From: Candidatus Pelagibacter sp.
GTDB lineage: Bacteria; Pseudomonadota; Alphaproteobacteria; Pelagibacterales; Pelagibacteraceae
NCBI GenBank assembly: GCA_002692325.1
Contig: NZJU01000011.1
Span: 1-7,703, forward strand
Direction: 5' to 3'
DNA length: 7,703 nucleotides
Shown piece after piece: positions 1 to 7,703 of this stretch (the first letter of the stretch is position 1; each line of letters begins with the position of its first letter). The position numbers and the translations under genes were made by a program. The notes under the pieces are model-generated. The model did no database searches and was not told the origin of the DNA. It saw nothing but the letters and a program-made list of their open reading frames with translations.

Positions 1-84
1 AATTAAAATAATTATCAAAGAGTAGAAGTTCTCCCTTATGAAAATCTCATTTTTAATATCTTTAAAATTAATCAGATTTCTCAC
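1..84 (-). CDS. lspA: Probable signal peptidase II (LspA), N-terminal fragment cut by window edge
   Basis: A GTG at 84-82 opens a frame that stays open for 28 codons to the window edge. It starts 3 nt after the ileS stop (TAG, 90-88), and an AGGAAG-like ribosome site overlaps that stop. The peptide begins MRNLINFKDIKNEIFIREN and then turns strongly hydrophobic (SLIIILI), which fits a short cytoplasmic lead into a first membrane helix. LspA is the inner-membrane aspartic protease that removes lipoprotein signal peptides. It commonly follows ribF and ileS in proteobacteria, and that context is the main reason for the call. No catalytic Asp motif lies within the window, so the identity rests on position and the start of a hydrophobic segment. 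Another small membrane protein is possible. Confidence 0.55.
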   Translation of the reverse strand, partial: MRNLINFKDIKNEIFIRENFYSLIIILI

Positions 85-87
85 TTC

Positions 88-2814
88 CTATTTTATTGGA
101 CAATTTTCTCGATTACATTTTTTATCTAAAATTTTCCAACATCTTTCACATTTTTCTCCGCTGGCTTTGATTACTTCAATTTTTATTTCATCCTCATTCA
201 CAAGATTTTTTTCTGCTTTTGAGACAATAAAATATTCTGCCATATCTATGTCTCCAAGCAAATCAAATTTTTCTTTGTTTATAAAAAGCTTTATCTCTGC
301 TTCTAAACTCGATCCAATTTCTTTGCTAATTCTTTTTTCCTCTATTGCAACATTTGCTTCTTGTTTAATCTTAAACAAATTAGACCATTTTTCATAAAGT
401 AAGTCATTTTCCCAAGTTTTTGGTATTCTGACAAAATCTTTTTCATGAATGCTTTCTTCGTTTTTATTAATCAAACCGTAGATTTCTTCAGTAGTGAAAA
501 CTAATATAGGAGCAAACCATTTCAATAAGCTCTCTAAAATAATATTAAGTACAATTACACAGTTTTTCCTCTTTTTAGAGTCTAAGCTATCACAATAAAG
601 GACATCTTTTCTTATATCAAAATAAAACGATGAAAGATCTAATGTACAAAAATTTAATAATTCTTTATATAATTTATGAAAATTGTAATCTTTTAAACTC
701 GCATCTACAGACTTTACAATTATAGATAGCTTATGTAAAATATATTTATCAAGTTCATCGAGTTCATTGAATTTAATTTTTTCAAAATTTTGTTTTTCAA
801 ATTTATCTTTTAAATTTCCAAGCATGAACCTAAAAGTATTTCTAATTTTACGGTAAGACTCAGCATGCTGTATTAGGATATTTTTATCTATTCTTAAATC
901 TTCAGAGTAATCAGAAGCTGAGACCCAAATTCTTAGTATATCAGCACCATAATTTTTTAAAATTTCTTCTGGTGAAATTACGTTACCCATTGATTTAGAC
1001 ATTTTCATACCTTTGCCATCTACGACAAAACCATGAGAAAGAATGCTATCAAAAGGTGCTTCGCCTCTTGTTCCACAAGATTCTAATAGTGAAGAGTGAA
1101 ACCATCCTCTATGTTGATCAGATCCCTCTAAGTACATATCTGCAGGCCATTTTAAATCTTTTCTTTTTTCTAATACAAAACTATGTGTTGAGCCACTATC
1201 AAACCAAACCTCTACAATATCATTAAGCTTTTCATAATCATCAGATTTGTAATCATCTCCTAAAAATACTTTTGGACCGTCAGTAAACCAACAATCAGAT
1301 CCTTGTTTTTCGTAAATCGAAGCAATTCTATCTATTACTTTTTGGTCTTTTAGCGGTTTTTTTGTTTTTTTATTAATAAAAATTGGCAAAGGGACTCCCC
1401 ATACTCTCTGCCTAGAAACGCACCAATCTGGTCTTCCCTCAATCATTGAAAGCAACCTATCTTTTCCTTTTTTTGGATAAAAATTAGTTTTATTAATTGA
1501 TTTAATAGCTTTTTTTCTAAGATCATTTGTTTGCATAGAAATAAACCATTGTGGAGTAGCTCTATAAATTAATGGTGCTTTAGATCTCCATGAATGAGGG
1601 TAACTATGGTTTAGTTTATCATTATTCAATAATTTGTTTTGCTCTTTTAATTTTTCTATAACGATAGGATCTGCTTTAAAAATATGAGTATTTTCAAAAT
1701 AAGGAATTTCCTTAGTATAAAGTCCAGCGTTATCTACAGTGTAAAGAGATGGTATATTGTTTTTTAAGCATAAATTAAAATCATCGGGACCGTGACTTGG
1801 TGCACAATGAACTATTCCTGTTCCCTGTTCAAGATTTACAAATTGTGCTTCTAACATAGGAACATCATATTCAAATTTCATTTCAGAAAATGGGTGGCTG
1901 CATATAGTTTTTTTAAATTCTGAGCCTTTAAAGGTTTTTAATTCAGTATATCTTTTAATTTCACACGCTTTCGTTATTTCATGTATCAAATCTTTGGCTA
2001 CAACTATTCTTTTTTCTTTAAAATTTTTGAGATTTTCGATTTCTAAAACTGAATAATCAATATTGCTATTAAATGCTAGAGCTTTATTAGCTGGTATTGT
2101 CCAAGGTGTTGTTGTCCAAATAACTATGTTTGAATTTTTAAGAAAATCTTTATCAGTTTTTTTAACTTTAAATGCAGCATAGATTGTATTAGATGTATGA
2201 TTCAAGTATTCAACTTCTGCATCTGCTAAAGCTGTTTTCTCAACTGTGGACCAAAGAACTGGTTTAAAACCTTGGTATAAACTTCCATTTAAAAGAAATT
2301 TTCCTAATTCTCTTACTATTTGAGCTTCAGCTTCATGGCTCATAGTGGAATAATAATTTTCAAAATCACCCACCACACCTAATCTTTTAAATTCTTTTAT
2401 GTGGACCTTTATCCAACTTTCTGCAAATTCTCTACATTCTTGTCTAAAATCTTTTATTGGTACTTCATCTTTATTTTTTTTCTTTTTTTTGTATTGTTCT
2501 TCAATTTTCCACTCAATCGGAAGACCGTGACAATCCCAACCAGGTACGTAAACAGAGTCTTTGCCATTCATTTGATGAAAACGAATAATCATGTCTTTTA
2601 AAATTTTGTTTAATGCAGTTCCCATGTGTATATGACCATTGGCATAAGGAGGCCCATCATGAAGCACAAATTTTTCTCTTCCTTTAGATTTTTCTCTTAA
2701 CCTTTTAAAAATCTTTATTTTTTCCCACTTTTTTAAAATTTCTGGCTCCTTTGTAGGTAAACTCGCTTTCATTGAAAAAACTGTTTTTGGAAGTTGAAGA
2801 GTGTCTTTTGACAT
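88..2814 (-). CDS. ileS: Isoleucyl-tRNA synthetase
   Basis: Class I aminoacyl-tRNA synthetase that charges tRNA-Ile with isoleucine and proofreads valine in the cytosol. The 908-residue product is full length for bacterial IleS (about 900-940). Visible motifs in order are: the HIGH-type ATP signature in PYANGHIHMG (HIHMG at 61-65); PGWDCHGLPIE around 91-101, typical of the Ile/Val/Leu enzymes; WTTTPWTIPANKAL near 233-246 in the CP1 editing domain; KMSKS at 604-608; and a C-terminal zinc-binding knuckle with Cys889, Cys892, Cys900 and Cys905. The ATG at 2814-2812 overlaps the ribF stop by one base (TAATG), so translation is probably coupled. A lysine-rich stretch (109-115) comes from a T-rich tract on the plus strand, yet the frame is intact there, unlike in the two genes upstream. 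Nothing in the sequence suggests a T-box or other leader control. Confidence 0.97.
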   Translation of the reverse strand: MSKDTLQLPKTVFSMKASLPTKEPEILKKWEKIKIFKRLREKSKGREKFVLHDGPPYANGHIHMGTALNKILKDMIIRFHQMNGKDSVYVPGWDCHGLPIEWKIEEQYKKKKKNKDEVPIKDFRQECREFAESWIKVHIKEFKRLGVVGDFENYYSTMSHEAEAQIVRELGKFLLNGSLYQGFKPVLWSTVEKTALADAEVEYLNHTSNTIYAAFKVKKTDKDFLKNSNIVIWTTTPWTIPANKALAFNSNIDYSVLEIENLKNFKEKRIVVAKDLIHEITKACEIKRYTELKTFKGSEFKKTICSHPFSEMKFEYDVPMLEAQFVNLEQGTGIVHCAPSHGPDDFNLCLKNNIPSLYTVDNAGLYTKEIPYFENTHIFKADPIVIEKLKEQNKLLNNDKLNHSYPHSWRSKAPLIYRATPQWFISMQTNDLRKKAIKSINKTNFYPKKGKDRLLSMIEGRPDWCVSRQRVWGVPLPIFINKKTKKPLKDQKVIDRIASIYEKQGSDCWFTDGPKVFLGDDYKSDDYEKLNDIVEVWFDSGSTHSFVLEKRKDLKWPADMYLEGSDQHRGWFHSSLLESCGTRGEAPFDSILSHGFVVDGKGMKMSKSMGNVISPEEILKNYGADILRIWVSASDYSEDLRIDKNILIQHAESYRKIRNTFRFMLGNLKDKFEKQNFEKIKFNELDELDKYILHKLSIIVKSVDASLKDYNFHKLYKELLNFCTLDLSSFYFDIRKDVLYCDSLDSKKRKNCVIVLNIILESLLKWFAPILVFTTEEIYGLINKNEESIHEKDFVRIPKTWENDLLYEKWSNLFKIKQEANVAIEEKRISKEIGSSLEAEIKLFINKEKFDLLGDIDMAEYFIVSKAEKNLVNEDEIKIEVIKASGEKCERCWKILDKKCNRENCPIK

Positions 2815-3723
2815 TATTTTTTAGCTTTTTTTATATCAATTTTAATTTGTTTTTTTAAATATTTAAAATTTTTAAATTTTTTTTCAGGTCTTATAAATTT
2901 TTTAAAACTTACATTAAGCACTTTATTATATAAATTTTTATTAATTCCAAAGATATTAGTTTCTAATAGCAAACTTTGTCCATTAAATGTCGGTCTATAT
3001 CCTATATTAGCTATCCCTTTTCTATTAAAATTACCAAATTTTGCAGAAATTGAATAGACGCCCAATTTGGGAATTATATAATTTTTCATTTTAATATTGC
3101 AAGTTGGGAAACCAATTTTTCTACCTCTTTGCCTCCCCTTTATTACTTTACCTGTGACTGCCCAATATCTTTTGAGTAAATTATTTGCTTGTTTTATCTG
3201 GCCCATAGATATTTTTTTTCTGATAAGTGAAGATGATATAATTTTTCCATGTCTTTTTTGTGGGGCTGTAATTATAGTCTTATAATTGAATTTTTTTTCG
3301 TATTTTCTAAGAATATTTAAATTTCCTTTTCTTCTATTTCCAAAACGAAAATTTTGACTAACAAAAATGTATTTAGCATTTAAAGCTTTGTATATTATTT
3401 TTTCTATAAATTTTTCAGCAGACATATTTGAGAATTTTTTTGTAAAAGTTATGTTTGTCAAAAAATCTAATTTAAATTGTTTTAAATTTTCTATTTTTTG
3501 ATGTAATAAATTTATTCTGTGGTTTTTTAACTTTTTATTAAAAAACATTGCTGGCATAGGTTCAAAACTTATTAGGCCAAAAGGAATCTTATTAGCATTG
3601 GCTTTTTGTTTTGCTTGGCGAAGAACTTTTTGATGGCCTAAATGAATTCCATCAAAAATTACCAATTGCAATAACTGAATTTTTAAATTTTTTACTAATA
3701 TTTAAATTGTTAAATATTTTCAT
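2814..3723 (-). CDS. ribF: Bifunctional riboflavin kinase/FAD synthetase, with an apparent frameshift near the start
   Basis: RibF phosphorylates riboflavin to FMN and adenylates FMN to FAD. The longest uninterrupted frame begins only at a TTG (3671) and lacks the usual N-terminus. However, an ATG at 3723-3721, directly abutting the upstream HAD stop, reads MKIFNNLNISKKF... into AIGNF and then hits TGA at 3654-3652. Removing one base from the A5 run (plus strand 3654-3658) joins this to DGIHLGHQ, restoring the classic GNFDGxHLGH motif and a protein of about 302 residues, normal for RibF. In restored numbering, the adenylyltransferase half shows HLGH at 27-30, FRFG at 125-128 and ISSSLIR at 162-168. 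The kinase half shows GRKIGFPTCN at 200-209 and the likely catalytic Glu254 in an LLLETN segment. The stop overlaps the ileS start. A miscalled homopolymer is the likeliest cause of the break. A real mutation would remove part of the nucleotide-binding motif. Confidence 0.9.
3445..3537 (-). repeat. 93-bp direct repeat, copy 1 (inside ribF)
   Basis: This segment is identical base for base to 7611-7703 and has the same orientation. It encodes residues about 63-92 of the restored RibF, in its normal protein context, so this is the original copy. Confidence 0.97.
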
Positions 3724-4529
3724 TTACCAGTTTAATTCAAATTGATAGTAGTTGACTTGAACGTTATAATTTTTCACAACTTTATTTATTTCATTTTCAT
3801 TTTTAATTTCATCTCTATGCACACCATTATAAATAAATATTGAGTCAATTCCTAAATTATTTGCTCCCTTAATGTCAGTTCTTAAATTGTCTCCAATCGC
3901 TAAAGCTTTATCTTTGGGATCTAAACACATTTTATAAACCTCTTCATGTGGTTTACCAAAATAAATTACTTTACCACCAATTTTTTGAAAAATTTCTGCA
4001 ATTTTACCTGCGCAATACTCTCTAGTTTGACCTCGATGGACTATCAAATCTGGATTAGTACAAATCATTATTTTTGAGACGGATTTTTGAAGTAGTTTTT
4101 TATAATAATTTAGATCTTCCTCGAAGTTATCGAATAAACCAGTGCAAAGAATATAGTCACATTTTTCTAAATTAGTTTCATTATCTTTAACTTTTTCAAA
4201 TATTGAATTATCTCTTTTAGGGCCTAAGTGATAAAAATATTTTCCATATCTATTTTGTGAAACTGCTTTCATGGCCGCTTCTCCAGAGGTCATGATGTTT
4301 TCTAAGAACTCGTTTTTCATTTTCATCTTCTTCAGGAAACTTTTTACTTTTGAACTTGGTCTAGGAGCGTTTGAAAGAAACACAATTTTTTTTTTTGTTT
4401 TAATAAATGTTCTACTGTATTCGAGGCGCTCATGTTTAAATTAATCCCATCATGCATTACTCCCCATAAGTCGATGATAAATGTGTCGTATGATGAAGCT
4501 ATTTTTTCTAAATGGACCAATTTTTTCAA
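3724..4529 (-). CDS. HAD-superfamily class IIA hydrolase (TIGR01459-like), split by a frameshift at an A11 tract
   Basis: Two frames (4529-4344 and 4383-3724) form one protein of about 268 residues if the A11 run on the coding strand (4396-4386) gains one A or loses two. The first part ends with KQKKK and the second resumes as IVFLSNAPRPSSK, which is HAD motif II. In restored numbering, motif I is IDLWGVMHDG (Asp20 nucleophile; Trp22 where most HAD phosphatases have the second Asp), motif II is around Ser53, the motif III Lys is K193 in FGKPHEE, and motif IV is GDNLRTD at 213-219. This resembles the NagD-like class IIA family found mainly in alphaproteobacteria; the substrate is unknown. The start is TTG at 4529-4527, with AGAGGT 7 nt upstream and an in-frame TAA two codons before it; no ATG suits. 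The stop directly abuts the ribF ATG, and the shared operon hints at a phosphorylated metabolite linked to flavin synthesis. That link is inference. Confidence 0.85.
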
Positions 4530-4611
4530 AATTTATACCTCTATTTCTATATATATAAGAAAAATGCCCTAAAAATACAGTATTTGGGTGTAATAAGTTT
4601 AAATAATATCA

Positions 4612-4640
4612 CTTGAAATTTTTCAAAAATGTACCATATC
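4612..4640 (+). promoter_or_regulatory. Predicted sigma-32 (RpoH) heat-shock promoter of groESL
   Basis: CTTGAAA at 4612-4618 matches the sigma-32 -35 consensus exactly. TACCATATC at 4632-4640 resembles the -10 consensus CCCCATNT, with 13 bases between TTGAAA and the hexamer TACCAT. That spacing fits known RpoH promoters. Transcription would begin near 4645-4648, giving a leader of about 25 nt. The match is by eye and no start site has been measured. Confidence 0.65.
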
Positions 4641-4660
4641 AAGCCTACAAAGAACATAAT

Positions 4661-4666
4661 AGGAGA
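4661..4666 (+). promoter_or_regulatory. groES ribosome binding site
   Basis: AGGAGA lies 5 nt before the groES ATG (4672). It is one of the strongest Shine-Dalgarno matches in the window and confirms the start. Confidence 0.8.
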
Positions 4667-4671
4667 TATAT

Positions 4672-4968
4672 ATGAAATTTAGACCTTTGCACGATCGGGT
4701 TTTAATAAAAGTTTTAGATAGTGAGGAAAAGACTTCAGGTGGAATAATTATACCAGATACAGCAAAAGAAAAACCCCAAGAAGGCGAAGTAGTCGCAGTT
4801 GGTCCTGGCGCTAAAAATGAAAATGGAAAAACCACTCCAATGGACGTAAAAATTGGTGACATTGTTTTATTTGGCAAGTGGTCTGGAACTGAAGTTAAGA
4901 TAGACGGTAAAGAATACAGCATTATGAAAGAATCTGACATAATGGGTGTTTCAAAAAATAAAAAATAA
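4672..4968 (+). CDS. groES: Co-chaperonin GroES (Hsp10)
   Basis: GroES forms the heptameric lid that closes the GroEL folding chamber in the cytosol. The 98-residue protein has the family length and opens with the characteristic [13 protein letters not shown]. The mobile loop that contacts GroEL is visible at about 17-35 ([18 protein letters not shown]), including the GGIII core at 23-27. VVAVGPGA follows at 40-47, and the end carries the conserved [13 protein letters not shown] strand. It is the first gene of groESL, with groEL 16 nt downstream. The start is set by AGGAGA 5 nt upstream, and the upstream heat-shock promoter match suggests RpoH control. Nothing is unusual. Confidence 0.98.
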   Translation: MKFRPLHDRVLIKVLDSEEKTSGGIIIPDTAKEKPQEGEVVAVGPGAKNENGKTTPMDVKIGDIVLFGKWSGTEVKIDGKEYSIMKESDIMGVSKNKK

Positions 4969-4973
4969 ATACT

Positions 4974-6643
<1,670 letters not shown>

Positions 6644-6649
6644 TTTCAT

Positions 6650-7327
6650 TCACCTTAAAGAATTTAAAAAAGGCTGCAATTTTGCAGCCTTTTTTTTTGC
6701 GGTAAACAAACAAGCTGTCGAACTCAAAATCAATCCATCTTTTAAAACTCTTAAATTATTATCTGCTAAAGTTTTCCCAGTGGAAGTAATATCAGTAATA
6801 ATTTCTGAAGAGCCTATGAAAGGATATGTTTCAGTGGCTCCTAGACTCCGTATAATCTTATATTGAGTAACGCCTTTAGAAATCAAAAAGTCATTAGTCA
6901 AATTAGGATATTTAGTTGCTACTCGTAACCTTTTGTTTTTTTTTGCTCTTATATCAAAAGATATTTCTTCGAGATCAGCAATTGTTTGTACATCGATCCA
7001 GGCATCTGGAACTGCAATAACAAGATTAGCATTACCAAATTCAAGTTTACGTTTAATATTAATCTTTCTTCGCAAGTTTTTGTCAGACTCATTAAGAAGA
7101 TCTAAACCAGAAATGCCTATATCTAAAGTACCGTCTCCTAGTCTTTGAATGATTTCCTTAGCATGAAGAAAGATAATCTTAATGTGAGGTTTATTTTTAA
7201 TAGTACCAAAATAATTTCTCTCTTTTTTATTTTGTAAAATTTGCAAACCACGTTTACCGAAAAAAGATATCGACCTATCTTTCAATCTTCCTTTACTTGG
7301 CAGGCCTATAGTAATTAAATTTTTCAT
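6650..7327 (-). CDS. hisG: ATP phosphoribosyltransferase catalytic subunit, short form
   Basis: HisG condenses ATP and PRPP to phosphoribosyl-ATP, the first step of histidine synthesis. The 225-residue product is the short form that lacks the C-terminal regulatory domain and needs HisZ, whose gene sits directly upstream. It opens ITIGLPSKGRL (5-15). DIGISGLDLL at 69-78 is typical. The PRPP-binding block at 163-190 contains GATETYP, GSSEIITDI and STGKTLADN. ATG 7327-7325 overlaps the hisZ stop as ATGA, and there is no strong ribosome site, so translation is probably coupled. The family core seems to end near ACLFTAKKK (about 205-213). The last 12 or so residues are encoded by the groEL terminator hairpin and flank, so the true C-terminus may differ if the A9 run (6698-6690) is miscounted. 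Confidence 0.96.
   Translation of the reverse strand: MKNLITIGLPSKGRLKDRSISFFGKRGLQILQNKKERNYFGTIKNKPHIKIIFLHAKEIIQRLGDGTLDIGISGLDLLNESDKNLRRKINIKRKLEFGNANLVIAVPDAWIDVQTIADLEEISFDIRAKKNKRLRVATKYPNLTNDFLISKGVTQYKIIRSLGATETYPFIGSSEIITDITSTGKTLADNNLRVLKDGLILSSTACLFTAKKKAAKLQPFLNSLR
6666..6698 (+). terminator. Rho-independent terminator of groESL, probably bidirectional
   Basis: AGGCTGCAA (6671-6679) pairs exactly with TTGCAGCCT (6682-6690), and flanking A/T pairs can extend the stem. A T9 run (6690-6698) follows on the plus strand. The A6 run (6666-6671) gives a U-tract on the other strand, so it could also stop leftward transcription. It lies inside the hisG coding frame, upstream of the hisG stop (6652-6650). 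Confidence 0.92.
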
Positions 7328-7614
7328 AAATTTTTTAAATTAATAGCAGCACCAACAGCTGGAATATTTTTTTTTGCTCCCAAGCTTTTGAGTAGATCAT
7401 TATAGCGACCACCTCTTGCAATTTCTTTTTTTCCTGAAAAAACTTCAAATACAATTCCAGTATAGTACTCTACCTCCCTACCAAAATTTGCAATAAAATT
7501 AATTTCTTGTTTTAGTTTTTTTAAATTTTGAACTGATTTAAATTTTTTGAAAATATCTTTTTTAAGATTATTTTTTTTTGAAAATTGTAGTAATGTTTCG
7601 TCAAGTTTTGAAAG
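7324..7614 (-). CDS. hisZ: ATP phosphoribosyltransferase regulatory subunit, C-terminal part only
   Basis: The minus-strand frame ending in TGA at 7326-7324 encodes about 97 residues with class II histidyl-tRNA synthetase-like motifs: FGREVEYYTGIVFEV, then EIARGGRYNDLLK, and the end PAVGAAINLKNL. These are the YYTG and GGRY motifs shared by HisRS and HisZ. HisZ is the HisRS paralogue that forms a complex with short HisG and makes it feedback-sensitive to histidine. Position directly before hisG and the early end after GGRY (no anticodon-binding domain) favour HisZ over HisS. The upstream part is missing: the frame meets TAA at 7617-7615, inside a 93-bp segment copied from ribF (from 7611). 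The true gene should continue for roughly 200-300 more codons, so the break looks like a chimeric junction. Confidence 0.88.
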   Translation of the reverse strand, partial: LSKLDETLLQFSKKNNLKKDIFKKFKSVQNLKKLKQEINFIANFGREVEYYTGIVFEVFSGKKEIARGGRYNDLLKSLGAKKNIPAVGAAINLKNL

Positions 7615-7703
7615 TTATGTTTGTCAAAAAATCTAATTTAAATTGTTTTAAATTTTCTATTTTTTGATGTAATAAATTTATTCTGTGGTTTTTTAACTTT
7701 TTA
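7611..7703 (-). repeat. 93-bp direct repeat, copy 2 (window end, interrupts hisZ)
   Basis: An exact copy of 3445-3537 at a constant offset of 4166. The match starts at 7611, where hisZ coding sequence ends, and runs to the last base of the window, so its real length is unknown. It carries no gene of its own. It is most simply a chimeric join or an assembly-overlap end rather than a biological repeat. Confidence 0.97.

Larger units (their letters stand above)
4530..4671. promoter_or_regulatory. Divergent intergenic region between the HAD-ribF-ileS operon and groESL
   Basis: These 142 bases are the only sizeable intergenic gap and must hold promoters for both directions. The rightward side has a clear heat-shock promoter match, listed separately. 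Leftward, the minus strand has an AGAGGT ribosome site (4542-4537) before the HAD gene TTG, and an AT-repeat (TATATATA, about 4557-4550) that could act as a -10 element. I see no convincing -35 element, so the leftward promoter is unplaced. There is no CIRCE operator (TTAGCACTC-N9-GAGTGCTAA). Confidence 0.6.

Noticed and set aside
38..397. Plus-strand open frame opposite the ileS 3' end
   Set aside because: It lies antisense within ileS, has low-complexity Phe/Ser/Ile content typical of the complement of a Lys-rich gene, and shows no recognisable motif.
2461..2500. T-rich tract in ileS as another possible frameshift site
   Set aside because: The frame is intact on both sides and the Lys-rich insert sits between well-conserved IleS segments, so no correction is needed.
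4530..4671. CIRCE/HrcA operator upstream of groES
   Set aside because: No TTAGCACTC/GAGTGCTAA inverted repeat is present. The sigma-32-type match explains the region better.
4623..4940. Minus-strand open frame of 105 codons opposite groES
   Set aside because: It is a shadow of groES. It covers the groES promoter and ribosome site and resembles no known protein.
7611..7703. Mobile element or CRISPR-like repeat at the window end
   Set aside because: It is a single exact copy of internal ribF coding sequence, with no inverted ends, target duplication, transposase or spacers.

Overview
The window is very AT-rich and carries only housekeeping genes, packed almost without gaps. Gene content, gene order and base composition suggest a streamlined marine alphaproteobacterium of the SAR11/Pelagibacterales type. 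This is inferred from the ORF products and the order HAD(class IIA)-ribF-ileS-lspA; no database search was possible.

Layout. (1) 1-4529, minus strand: a four-gene operon read right to left. It holds a HAD class-IIA phosphatase-like gene (TTG start at 4529), ribF (riboflavin kinase/FAD synthetase), ileS (isoleucyl-tRNA synthetase) and the first 28 codons of what is probably lspA (signal peptidase II), cut by the window edge. Spacing is 0 nt, a 1-nt overlap and 3 nt, so translation is probably coupled. (2) 4530-4671: a short divergent intergenic region with a good heat-shock (sigma-32-type) promoter match facing right. (3) 4672-6643, plus strand: groES and groEL, ending at a strong rho-independent terminator. 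(4) 6650-7614, minus strand: hisG and the 3' part of hisZ, convergent with groEL and joined to each other by an ATGA overlap. (5) 7611-7703: an exact 93-bp direct copy of an internal piece of ribF (3445-3537).

The window looks intact at first sight but has three sequence-level irregularities. The HAD gene and ribF are each split by a single frameshift at a homopolymer: an A11 tract at 4386-4396 and an A5/T5 tract at 3654-3658. Restoring the frame gives complete proteins of about 268 and 302 residues whose family motifs continue across the break. The hisZ frame runs into a stop codon a few bases inside the duplicated ribF segment, exactly where homology to ribF begins. The simplest reading is a chimeric contig end plus homopolymer miscalls. 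Transcriptional slippage at A11 and a genuine rearrangement are the biological alternatives. The groEL terminator hairpin also lies inside the annotated 3' coding end of hisG.

I see no mobile element, CRISPR array, RNA gene or defence system, and I do not think the window holds a new multi-gene system. The most biologically open item is the HAD protein. It is tied to ribF with zero spacing and has Trp where HAD phosphatases normally have their second catalytic Asp.
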